DNA from: Rhodospirillaceae bacterium
Lineage (GTDB): Bacteria; Pseudomonadota; Alphaproteobacteria; SHVP01
Assembly (NCBI GenBank): GCA_002722055.1
Contig: PBKD01000005.1
Coordinates: forward strand, 1-64,000
Length of the DNA: 64,000 nucleotides
Reading direction: 5' to 3'
A program made the translations under genes and the position numbers. Within the stretch, counting starts at the first letter, position 1; each line of letters starts with the position of its first letter. The notes under the pieces are model-generated. The model was not told the origin of the DNA. It worked only from the letters and a program-made list of their open reading frames with translations, and did not search any database. Positions 30,201 through 37,823 of this stretch are shown piece by piece.

Positions 30201-30682
30201 TTGAATCAGTTCAAGAAAGAATATCTGCGAGGGGAAATAAATATGCTTTTGTTCAACTATCTGATTTATCAGGATCCTTCGAAGTTGTTTTCTTTTCTGA
30301 ACAATTTAATAAGTATAGGGAGCAAATCATTACAGGTAGGAGGGTATTACTTTTCTCAGATTATAGGTTTAATGATGGTCAAATAAGAATAACCGTAAAT
30401 ATTTTAAAAGATTTAGACGAATCTCTTGCGGACTCAAAAGAGAGTATAGAAATTCATTTTTCAAGGCATTCAGAAAGAGAAAAAATATTAAATATACTTA
30501 ATAAAATTACTGAGATATTAAAAAAATCAAAAAATGGAGAGAGCAAAATTATGCTTAGAGTTCCAATTCCTGAAGAAAATAAAGAGGTAGAAATAGAGAC
30601 ACCTGGAGAGTATTTAATATCTCAAGATTTGATTAATAAATTGAAAATATTTCAATCTGATATAAATATAAGGAAGATTTAG
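27212..30682 (+). CDS. dnaE: DNA polymerase III subunit alpha
   Basis: 1156 residues, the normal size of the replicative polymerase DnaE1. An N-terminal PHP domain starts with HLNVHSAYSL; the palm has GPGRGSGAGSLVAW and catalytic Asp406 and Asp408 in PDFDIDF, with the third Asp562 in VKFDFLGLKTL. The helix-hairpin-helix and OB-fold (ILAGSVESVQERIS area, about residue 990) follow. Begins 15 bases after lolD and ends before the rpsB leader. Confidence 0.95.
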   Translation: MTYSNFVHLNVHSAYSLAESALRIEDIIDLCKKYQMPAIAITDNSNMFGALEFSNQCVKNGIKPIIGLSVFVEEFIKDDKYLSKFVLLAQNQEGYKNLLKLSSKSFLKSDLPSKPKVKIKDLYKYNTGLIALTGGPGSLLNKLILKKDFINSKKYLENINQLFKNRLYIEIQRHSLENEKLSESELINLAYSLNIPIVATNEPYFSDESMYLAHDALICISSGKYLDDNERVRFSSEHRFKSAEEMSLLFADLPEAIENTILIAKRCSFIVPNNEPMLPKFKTKTGETEELELTNQSEKGLIERIQSDMNFKGLNNELLEKKINDYKLRLKYELEVINKMGFAGYFLIVADFIKWAKIKNIPVGPGRGSGAGSLVAWALTITDLDPIRFGLIFERFLNPDRISMPDFDIDFCQERRDEVIDYVKDRYGEDNVAQIITFGSLQARAALRDVGRVLQLPYNLVDKICKMVPFNPANPIKLEEAIKSDERFGELIEQDETIKNLIDISIKLEGLYRHASTHAAGLVISDKPLIENVPLYRDPRSEMPITQFSMKYAELSGLVKFDFLGLKTLTVIEKTINFLKNKNINIDINNLPLDDEKTFTMLQKGESIGVFQLESSGMRELLKDSKPSKFEDLIALIALYRPGPMENIPKYISCKNGTEDPEFLHKTIEPIVSDTYGVIIYQEQVMQIAQVFAGYSLGQADILRRAMGKKIKSEMASQRDIFVKGAIKLGVENDRAEYVFDLVDKFAGYGFNKAHSAGYALISYQTAWLKANYPVEFLAATMCLDINNTDKLSIFIKESKNLGIKILQPDINLSESEFIVEEIQEKKFGIRYGLSAIKNVGKQAMDSLIKERNSNGKFLSIADFASRINPSEINKRQIESLAKSGSFDSLDINRASIFYSTERILKFSSKIYDDKITKQSNLFGNKIDDEEISIKDIKNWSELDILKEEFDSIGFYLSSHPLDSYKNGLKRLGVSSYDKILNRNKSDNGKVILAGSVESVQERISARGNKYAFVQLSDLSGSFEVVFFSEQFNKYREQIITGRRVLLFSDYRFNDGQIRITVNILKDLDESLADSKESIEIHFSRHSEREKILNILNKITEILKKSKNGESKIMLRVPIPEENKEVEIETPGEYLISQDLINKLKIFQSDINIRKI

Positions 30683-30715
30683 GGTTACTTTTCTCAATTT
30701 CCTAGATTCTAATAC

Positions 30716-30846
30716 TTGATTTAAGTCATTCATCAGTTTAAAACTATAAAATAAATTCACACGCGATAATAAGTTTTGTTTATTTGCAAATCTTTCCGGT
30801 CACTTAAAAGTGATATATCGCGGAGGTCTAACCGGAGAAAGAAAAA
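30716..30846 (+). promoter_or_regulatory. rpsB leader: probable S2 autoregulatory RNA with pseudoknot, plus weak promoter
   Basis: CGCGATA (30762-30768) pairs with TATCGCG (30816-30822). Between them TTTCCGGT (30793-30800) can pair with ACCGGAGA (30831-30838), outside the first helix, so the two helices cross as a pseudoknot; a CACT/AGTG hairpin (30801-30812) sits inside. ACCGGAGA contains the rpsB ribosome-binding site, eight bases before ATG 30847, so the fold would block translation. A second GGAGG lies at 30822-30826. TTGATT (30716) and TAAAAC or TATAAA (30739-30750) may be the promoter. Structured leaders upstream of rpsB are known in bacteria; membership of a known family is not verified. 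Confidence 0.6.
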
Positions 30847-31665
30847 ATGACGTTACCAAATTTTACAATGCGCCAGCTATTAGAAGCTGGAGTTCATTTC
30901 GGCCATCAGAAACAGCGATGGAACCCTAAAATGACATCCTATCTTTTTGGTGAGAGAAATGGAATACATATAATAGATCTTAGACAAACTGTTCCTATGA
31001 TCCATGCAGCAATAAATGCACTTAGAGATGTTGTATCTAAAGGAGGAAGAGTTCTCTTTGTAGGTACTAAAAGACAAGCATCTGAAGCTGTTAAAGATGC
31101 AGCAAGTAAATGTGGGCAATATTATGTTGATCATAGATGGTTAGGTGGAATGCTTACTAATTGGAATACAATTTCTGTATCTATCAATAGGCTTAAAGAT
31201 TTTGATGATCAATTAGCTAAAGAAGATCTAGGTTTAACTAAAAGAGAGAGGCTTAATCTTCAAAGACAACGAGATAAGTTAGAACGCGCTTTAGGTGGTA
31301 TAAAAGAAATGGGAGGGCTTCCTGATATTATTTTCATTATTGATACAAATAAAGAAGAAATAGCTGTTCAGGAAGCAGTAAAATTAAATATACCTATTGT
31401 TGCTATTATTGACTCAAATAGTAATCCTGATGGAATAACATATCCTATACCTGGAAATGATGATGCACTTAGGGCTATAAATTTATATTTAGAATTGATG
31501 TCTGACGCAGTTTTAGACGGCTTACAACAGGAAATATCTAATACTAACGTTGATATAGGATCTTCGGAAGAACCAAATCCTGAAAAATTGCCTGAAGAAA
31601 CTATTGTTGAGGAAACTTCAAAAACTGATGAAAATAAAACATCAAACCAGGAAAATAATTCTTAA
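30847..31665 (+). CDS. rpsB: 30S ribosomal protein S2
   Basis: 272 residues. The N-terminus [22 protein letters not shown] and segments [13 protein letters not shown] and [33 protein letters not shown] are typical of S2. The last 45 residues or so form an acidic, Glu/Asn/Thr-rich tail with low complexity. First gene of the rpsB-tsf-pyrH-frr series; probably feedback-controlled through its leader. Confidence 0.96.
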   Translation: MTLPNFTMRQLLEAGVHFGHQKQRWNPKMTSYLFGERNGIHIIDLRQTVPMIHAAINALRDVVSKGGRVLFVGTKRQASEAVKDAASKCGQYYVDHRWLGGMLTNWNTISVSINRLKDFDDQLAKEDLGLTKRERLNLQRQRDKLERALGGIKEMGGLPDIIFIIDTNKEEIAVQEAVKLNIPIVAIIDSNSNPDGITYPIPGNDDALRAINLYLELMSDAVLDGLQQEISNTNVDIGSSEEPNPEKLPEETIVEETSKTDENKTSNQENNS

Positions 31666-31706
31666 ATAAAAGTTTTAAAAGGGTTGGGTAAAATATAGGG
31701 AATATT

Positions 31707-32591
31707 ATGACTGATATATCAGCAAAATTAGTTAAAGAATTAAGAATCTTAACTGGCGCAGGAATGATGGACTGTAAAAAAGCACTTTCTGAATCAGGAG
31801 GTGAATTTGAAGAGGCGATTGACTGGTTAAGAACAAAAGGTCTTGCTACTGCAGCAAAGAAATCTGATAGAGATGCAAATGAGGGCTTAGTTTGTGTTAA
31901 AGTAAATAATAATTTAGGAACTATCATTGAGGTAAACTCTGAAACTGATTTTGTTGCTAGAAATGATCAATTTCAAGCTTTTGTCAGTACAATAGCTGAT
32001 GAAGCATTGTATGAAGAAGTCTCTTTAGATAATTTATTAAGCAAACCTTACCCCGACTCAGAAATAACTATTAGTGAAAAATTAAATGAGTTAGTATCTA
32101 CCATTGGTGAAAATTTATCTATCAAAAGGGTTAAAAGTATATCTGTAAAAAATGGAAAAATCTGTAGCTACATCCATAATGTTGTGGCTCCTAATTTGGG
32201 AAGAATAGGGGTTCTTGTCGGTATTGAAGCAGAAAAAGTTGATGAAGAAATTGATAACATTTCAAAGCAGATTGCAATGCACATAGCAGCCACTTCCCCC
32301 CTTTCAATATCAAAAGACGATCTTAGTGAGGATATAATTAACAAAGAAAAAGATGTCTATAAAAACCAGGCCATTGAGTCAGGTAAACCTGAAAATATTA
32401 TAAATAAAATGGTTGAAGGTAGATTAAGAAAATTTTTTGAGGAAGTTTGTTTGTATGATCAAGTCTTTGTTATTGATAATGAAACAAAAATTTCAGATTT
32501 GTTGCTTAATTTCAGTAAAGAATTTAATAACAAGGTTAGTATTAGCAGTTTTGTACGTTTTCAATTAGGAGAGAAAATACTTAAACAATAA
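31707..32591 (+). CDS. tsf: Translation elongation factor Ts
   Basis: 294 residues. Guanine nucleotide exchange factor for EF-Tu. The N-terminal UBA-like part with ELRILTGAGMMDCKKAL and the TDFVARNDQF motif, which inserts next to the EF-Tu nucleotide site, are clear; the core domains and dimer-type C-terminus follow. 41 bases after rpsB with GGGAATATT before the ATG; co-transcription with rpsB is expected. Confidence 0.95.
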   Translation: MTDISAKLVKELRILTGAGMMDCKKALSESGGEFEEAIDWLRTKGLATAAKKSDRDANEGLVCVKVNNNLGTIIEVNSETDFVARNDQFQAFVSTIADEALYEEVSLDNLLSKPYPDSEITISEKLNELVSTIGENLSIKRVKSISVKNGKICSYIHNVVAPNLGRIGVLVGIEAEKVDEEIDNISKQIAMHIAATSPLSISKDDLSEDIINKEKDVYKNQAIESGKPENIINKMVEGRLRKFFEEVCLYDQVFVIDNETKISDLLLNFSKEFNNKVSISSFVRFQLGEKILKQ

Positions 32592-32648
32592 CGATTTAAA
32601 ATTTTATTTAATATGTTAATCTAATAATTCTTTGAATGGAATATATAA

Positions 32649-33380
32649 ATGCTTTCTTCACCAAAGTTTAAAAGAGTATTGCTTAAAGTTTCCGGTGAAG
32701 CTCTAATGGGAAAACAACAGTTTGGAATTGATTGGGAAACTGTAACTTCAACTGCCAATGAAATATCAAAAGTTGTTAATATGGGTGTGCAAGTTTGCTT
32801 AGTTATTGGAGCAGGTAACATTTTTAGAGGTGCTTCAGCAGCTAAAGAGGGTATGGAAAGATCTAGTGCGGATTATATGGGTATGTTAGCAACTGTAATT
32901 AATGCCCTATCTATGCAACATGCTTTAGAAAAATTTGATATTTCAACAAGAGTTATGTCTGCTATTCCAATGCAATCAGTCTGTGAACCATATATACGAA
33001 GGAGAGGGTTGCATCATTTGCAAGAATCAAGAGTTGTAATTTTTGCAGGAGGTACAGGTAATCCATATTTTACAACAGATACAGCTGCAGCATTAAGAGC
33101 GGCAGAAATGAATTGTGATGTGCTTTTAAAAGGTACTCAAGTAGATGGAGTTTACGATTCTGATCCTAAAATCCATACCTCTGCAAAAAAATATCAATCA
33201 TTAAGCTATCTAGATGTTCTCTCGAAAGATTTGAAAGTTATGGATGCAGCAGCAATAACTTTAGCTAGGGATTCAAATATACCTATTATTGTTTTCTCAA
33301 TTCATGAGGAAAATGCGCTAGCTGATGTTATATCAGGTGAAGGATCTCATACAAAAATTTATAATTCTGAAAGAGATTAA
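32649..33380 (+). CDS. pyrH: UMP kinase
   Basis: 243 residues; amino-acid kinase fold enzyme making UDP from UMP with [16 protein letters not shown] at the start, GAGNIFRG (phosphate-binding glycine loop), [13 protein letters not shown] and [19 protein letters not shown] are diagnostic of bacterial PyrH, usually a hexamer regulated by GTP and UTP. The gap from tsf is 57 bases. Confidence 0.95.
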   Translation: MLSSPKFKRVLLKVSGEALMGKQQFGIDWETVTSTANEISKVVNMGVQVCLVIGAGNIFRGASAAKEGMERSSADYMGMLATVINALSMQHALEKFDISTRVMSAIPMQSVCEPYIRRRGLHHLQESRVVIFAGGTGNPYFTTDTAAALRAAEMNCDVLLKGTQVDGVYDSDPKIHTSAKKYQSLSYLDVLSKDLKVMDAAAITLARDSNIPIIVFSIHEENALADVISGEGSHTKIYNSERD

Positions 33381-33395
33381 TTAAAGGTTAGGAAT

Positions 33396-33950
33396 ATGTC
33401 TTTAGATAAAAATGAAATTGAAAAAAAGATGAAATTTACTGTTGAAAATTTTTTAAATGAATTATCAGGTATAAGAACAGGTAGAGCTTCAACAAAAATA
33501 TTAGACTCCTTAAAAGTAAATTCATATGGTTCTGATATGCCAATTGATCAACTTGGCACTGTAAGTGTGCAAGACTCTAGATTGTTAACAGTTCAAGTAT
33601 GGGATAAATCTCAAATTCAAAATGTAGAAAAATCAATTAGAGAATCAGGGTTAGGTTTGAATCCTAATGTTGATGGTCAACTGATAAGAATTCCTATACC
33701 AGAATTAAATGAAGAAAGACGAACAGAGTTAACAAAAATTATAGGGAAATATGCTGAACAAGCACGAATTGCAATTAGAAATATTAGAAGAGAAGGAATG
33801 GAACAATTAAAAAAATTAGAGAAATCAGGGGAAATTTCTCAAGATGAGCATAAAAGATCTTCATCTGAAATTCAAATGTTAACTGATAATAAGATAAATG
33901 ATATCGATACTGCTCAAGAAAAAAAATCAGAAGAGGTTATGCAGGTTTGA
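33396..33950 (+). CDS. frr: Ribosome recycling factor
   Basis: 184 residues, the usual length. With EF-G it splits post-termination ribosomes. The three-helix-bundle segments LSGIRTGRAS (about 24-33), VWDKSQIQNVEKSIRESGLGLNPNVDG and IPELNEERRTEL are conserved. AGGTTAGG precedes the ATG. Its stop overlaps the TTG start of uppS. Confidence 0.95.
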   Translation: MSLDKNEIEKKMKFTVENFLNELSGIRTGRASTKILDSLKVNSYGSDMPIDQLGTVSVQDSRLLTVQVWDKSQIQNVEKSIRESGLGLNPNVDGQLIRIPIPELNEERRTELTKIIGKYAEQARIAIRNIRREGMEQLKKLEKSGEISQDEHKRSSSEIQMLTDNKINDIDTAQEKKSEEVMQV

Positions 33951-34687
33951 GTACATTAATAAATATATCAGAAGACGTATTGGCATCACCACCTAATCAC
34001 GTAGCAATAATAATGGATGGAAATAGAAGATGGGCGCATTCAAGAGGTCTATCAATCCTTGCTGGACATAGAAAAGGGGCCCAAGTTGTTAGGGAGGTTG
34101 TTGAGGTATGTCCAAATTTGGGTGTTAACTATTTGACTCTTTTTGCCTTTTCTTCTGAAAACTGGAAAAGACCTGTTCTAGAGGTAAATGATTTAATGTC
34201 ATTGTTAAAGTTATATATTTCCAAAGAATTAACTAATCTCCATAAAAATAATGTTAAATTTCAAATTATTGGAGATAAATCTGCCCTATCTGATGATATC
34301 CAAAAGCTGCTTAATGAGGCAGAAAGAATTACAGAAGGTAATTCTGGTTTAAAACTTTGTTTAGCGTTAAATTATGGATCTCGTAATGAATTAACTTATG
34401 CAGTAAAAAAAATATGTGAAAAAGTTAAAATTGGTGAAATTAAAGTTGATGAAATTGATGAGTTTAAATTAAATAATTATTTATATACCTCAGGTATACC
34501 AGATCCTGATTTATTAATTAGAACATCAGGCGAAATGCGATTAAGTAATTTTTTATTATGGCAATTAGCTTATACTGAACTATTATTCACTGAAACTTTA
34601 TGGCCAGATTTCAATAAAGAAAAGTTTATAGCAGCAGTTAAAGATTTTCAGAAAAGAGAAAGACGTTATGGTTCGGCCTCTTCGTGA
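33947..34687 (+). CDS. uppS: Isoprenyl (undecaprenyl diphosphate) synthase
   Basis: 246 residues from TTG 33947, overlapping the frr stop as TTGA. Cis-prenyltransferase making the C55 lipid carrier for peptidoglycan and O-antigen. HVAIIMDGNRRWAHSRGL holds the catalytic Asp and diphosphate-binding Arg; FAFSSENWKRP, LALNYGSRNEL and PDLLIRTSGEMRLSNFLLWQ-like segments complete the family set. The first 17 residues are a short extension before the conserved core. Confidence 0.94.
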   Translation: MSTLINISEDVLASPPNHVAIIMDGNRRWAHSRGLSILAGHRKGAQVVREVVEVCPNLGVNYLTLFAFSSENWKRPVLEVNDLMSLLKLYISKELTNLHKNNVKFQIIGDKSALSDDIQKLLNEAERITEGNSGLKLCLALNYGSRNELTYAVKKICEKVKIGEIKVDEIDEFKLNNYLYTSGIPDPDLLIRTSGEMRLSNFLLWQLAYTELLFTETLWPDFNKEKFIAAVKDFQKRERRYGSASS

Positions 34688-34699
34688 TTTAGGTTTTAT

Positions 34700-35500
34700 G
34701 TGCAAAACGAATTTTTAAAAAGATTAATTTCTACACTAATACTTGTGCCTATTGTCCTTGGGTCATTCTATCTTGGTGGTAGCTATTTTATTTTACTGAT
34801 AATATTTATTGTTATACTTGCTTTATATGAGTGGGATAAAATTATACAATTGCAAATATTGGAACCTCTTTATTTTATTAGATCAATGATTGTAATTCCC
34901 ATAATTTTTTTGACAATGTATTATAAAGAAAATTTATTTTTATTATTATTTTTAATAATTGGATTTATATTCACTTTAATCATTTCTAAGAAAGAAAGAA
35001 ACTTAATTTTTCCTTCTTTAGGTTATATTTTGATATTATGTCCTGCTTTATCTATAGTTATGTTAAGGTTATCTGCATATTTTGAATATACATTCATTGT
35101 AGGATTTTTTAGTGTAGTTTGGTTATCTGACATTGGTGGATATATTTTTGGTAATATTTTTCGCGGTCCAAGGCTAATTCCCTCAATAAGTCCTAATAAA
35201 ACTTTTTCTGGTGCTATTGGATCAATTTTGTTACCCCTTGCTGTATTATTAACTTTACACTTTTTTTTTCAATTTAATTATTTAATTTTATTATTATTAT
35301 TAGTCATTTTTGTTTCTTTATTAGCGCAGTTAGGAGATCTTAGTGAATCATTGTTTAAGAGAAGATTTGGTGTAAAAAATAGTGGAAATTTGATACCAGG
35401 TCATGGTGGTATTTTAGATAGAATTGATAGCTTTATATATACCATACCTTTCTTTTCTATAATATATTTTACATTTGATCTGGGGAGATTATGGAATTGA
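34700..35500 (+). CDS. cdsA: Phosphatidate cytidylyltransferase (CDP-diglyceride synthase)
   Basis: 266 residues with about seven to eight membrane helices; makes CDP-diacylglycerol for phospholipid synthesis. The signature ISPNKTFSGAIGS and GDLSESLFKRRFGVKNSGNLIPGHGGILDRIDS region with the catalytic Asp pair are present. The start is GTG 34700; the ATG two bases upstream is in another frame and stops after six codons. Overlaps dxr by ten bases. Confidence 0.94.
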   Translation: MQNEFLKRLISTLILVPIVLGSFYLGGSYFILLIIFIVILALYEWDKIIQLQILEPLYFIRSMIVIPIIFLTMYYKENLFLLLFLIIGFIFTLIISKKERNLIFPSLGYILILCPALSIVMLRLSAYFEYTFIVGFFSVVWLSDIGGYIFGNIFRGPRLIPSISPNKTFSGAIGSILLPLAVLLTLHFFFQFNYLILLLLLVIFVSLLAQLGDLSESLFKRRFGVKNSGNLIPGHGGILDRIDSFIYTIPFFSIIYFTFDLGRLWN

Positions 35501-36681
35501 TCCAAGAAATAGAAAATAAAAAGTCAATAAGTATTCTTGGGTCTACTGGATCAATTGGAAAAAGTACTCTTGATTTAATCTCACTTAATAGAAGTCAATA
35601 TCAAATCGAAGTTCTTTCATGCTTTGATAATTATAAGCTTTTAGCTGAACAGGCTATAAAATTTAAACCAAAGAGAGTGGTACTAAGTGATCCAAAAAAT
35701 TATAATGAACTTAAAAAACTACTATTTGGAACAAATATAGAAATATTATCCGGGAGAAAATCATTAATTGAATCAGCTTCAATTCCTGTTGATTGGGTTA
35801 TGTCTTCTATAGTTGGTATGGCTGGATTAGAGCCAACAATCTCTGCAGTAAAACAAGGTACAACTGTAGCATTAGCTAATAAAGAGTGTTTAGTAAGCGC
35901 AGGGAATATTTTTATGTCTGAGGTTGAAAAAAATTCAGCTATATTATTACCAGTTGACTCAGAACATAATGGAATATTTCAAATTTTAAATTTAAATTCT
36001 GGTAGAGAGGTAGAAAAAATTATTCTCACAGCATCAGGTGGTCCATTTTTAAATTTAAATAAGGATAAATTTCATGATATTACGCCTAAAGAAGCATTAG
36101 CTCACCCAAATTGGTCTATGGGTCCAAAAATTTCTATAGATTCTGCAACAATGATGAATAAAGGATTAGAGCTTATTGAAGCTCATTATTTTTTTATTGA
36201 AAAAAATAGTAATGTTAAGTTAGATTTAATTGTACATCCCCAATCAATTATTCATGCTTTAGTAGAGTTTATTGACGGTTCTATAATTCTTCAAATGTCA
36301 ACACCAGATATGAAAATACCTATTTCATATACATTAAATTGGCCATGTAGAGCATCTAATTCAGCAAAGAAAATAGATTTAGCTATGATGGATAAATTAA
36401 CTTTCCAGGATCCAGATATAGAGAAATTCCCTGCTATAAAAATATGTAAGGAAGTATTATATTCTGATCAAGGCTATGGTGTGGCTCTTAATGCTGCTAA
36501 TGAGGAATCAGTAATGGCTTTTTTAAATGGAATGATAAAATTTACAGATATTATATCAATCATACAGAATGTTTTAGAAAAATATAAGCCAGAAAAATCA
36601 ACATGTATTTCAGAAATAATTGAACTTGATAATATTTCTAGAGAAATAACAAAAAAAGAAATAAGCAAATGTTTGATGTAA
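35491..36681 (+). CDS. dxr: 1-deoxy-D-xylulose 5-phosphate reductoisomerase
   Basis: 396 residues. Converts DXP to MEP with NADPH, the committed step of the MEP isoprenoid route, which feeds UppS encoded upstream. The NADPH loop ILGSTGSIGKSTLDLI, the metal/substrate residues in LLPVDSEHNGIFQ, and ALAHPNWSMGPKISIDSATMMNKGLE are conserved. GGGGA lies five bases before ATG 35491. Confidence 0.95.
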   Translation: MELIQEIENKKSISILGSTGSIGKSTLDLISLNRSQYQIEVLSCFDNYKLLAEQAIKFKPKRVVLSDPKNYNELKKLLFGTNIEILSGRKSLIESASIPVDWVMSSIVGMAGLEPTISAVKQGTTVALANKECLVSAGNIFMSEVEKNSAILLPVDSEHNGIFQILNLNSGREVEKIILTASGGPFLNLNKDKFHDITPKEALAHPNWSMGPKISIDSATMMNKGLELIEAHYFFIEKNSNVKLDLIVHPQSIIHALVEFIDGSIILQMSTPDMKIPISYTLNWPCRASNSAKKIDLAMMDKLTFQDPDIEKFPAIKICKEVLYSDQGYGVALNAANEESVMAFLNGMIKFTDIISIIQNVLEKYKPEKSTCISEIIELDNISREITKKEISKCLM

Positions 36682-37805
36682 TTATAAATTTAATTAATTA
36701 TATAGTCCCTTTTATGATTGTACTCACTTTATTAGTATTTGTACATGAGATGGGTCACTATTTAATTGCAAGAATAAATTCTGTAAAAGTTGAGGTTTTT
36801 TCCATAGGTTTTGGCCCAGAATTATTTGGTTTTTTTGATGGTAATGGTACAAGGTGGAGGTTTAGTTTAATTCCACTCGGAGGATATGTTAAATTTCTAG
36901 GTGATATGGGTCCTGCTTCAATGCCTAATCAATCAAAAATTGATAAGAAATCACCAAACCATGATTTAATGTTTCATAATAAAACAATTTTTCAAAGGGC
37001 CTCAATAGTGGTGGCAGGGCCATTAGCAAATTTCATTTTATCAATAATTATTTTTTCTTTTATTTTTTTAGTGTATGGTAAATCTTTTTCCTTACCAATT
37101 ATTAATGAAATTTTACCTAATAGTGCTGCTGAAAGATATGGTCTTAAAGAAAGAGATACTATTTTATCAGTAGGTAGAAATAAAATTAAAAATTTTGAAG
37201 ATTTAAGAAGTATCATTCAATTGAATCCTAATATAAAACTAAAAATGAATATATTGAGAGATGGTAAAGTTATTGATTTAATTGTTATTCCTTCATTGGT
37301 TGAGATCGAGGATAATTTTGGAAATAAGTATAAAATTGGCCAACTGGGTGTTCGTAGCAATGAAACAGAATATATTAAACTTGGTTTTATACCATCCTTA
37401 TTATCCTCCATAGATCAAACTTATAGTGTAATTAAAATATCTTTAGTTGCCATTAAACAGATATTGTTTGGTAAAAGAAGTACTGATGAACTTGCTGGAG
37501 TAATTGGAATTGCTAAGATGACAGGTGATGTTGCTCAGGTAAGTATTATTGCCGTGCTTCAGCTTATGGCTTTTTTATCCATAAGTTTGGGCCTTGTTAA
37601 TTTATTTCCTATCCCTTTGTTAGATGGTGGTCACTTACTTTTTTACATTTTTGAAGCAATTTTAGGTAGACCCTTAAGTATTAAAGTGCAAGAATTTGGT
37701 ATGAAATTAGGTTTAATTGTAGTAATTTTTTTATTTTTATTAACCACAGTTAATGATCTAAGTAGAGTTAATTTTTTTAATACAATTTATAGAATATTTA
37801 GTTAG
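36669..37805 (+). CDS. rseP: RIP metalloprotease RseP (site-2 protease)
   Basis: 378 residues, four membrane helices. Zinc motif HEMGH at residues 26-30 in the first helix; second metal motif NLFPIPLLDGGHLL near residue 315; one PDZ domain between them (about 120-210; E. coli RseP has two). It cuts membrane-embedded anti-sigma factors and leftover signal peptides. It overlaps the dxr end by 13 bases and precedes bamA, the standard envelope-biogenesis order. Confidence 0.94.
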   Translation: MFDVIINLINYIVPFMIVLTLLVFVHEMGHYLIARINSVKVEVFSIGFGPELFGFFDGNGTRWRFSLIPLGGYVKFLGDMGPASMPNQSKIDKKSPNHDLMFHNKTIFQRASIVVAGPLANFILSIIIFSFIFLVYGKSFSLPIINEILPNSAAERYGLKERDTILSVGRNKIKNFEDLRSIIQLNPNIKLKMNILRDGKVIDLIVIPSLVEIEDNFGNKYKIGQLGVRSNETEYIKLGFIPSLLSSIDQTYSVIKISLVAIKQILFGKRSTDELAGVIGIAKMTGDVAQVSIIAVLQLMAFLSISLGLVNLFPIPLLDGGHLLFYIFEAILGRPLSIKVQEFGMKLGLIVVIFLFLLTTVNDLSRVNFFNTIYRIFS

Positions 37806-37823
37806 AATTAAGAGAGCAATCAA

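Noticed and set aside
30201-30386. Plus-strand open frame of 61 codons inside dnaE
   Set aside because: It overlaps the conserved OB-fold part of dnaE in another frame and has no conserved content.
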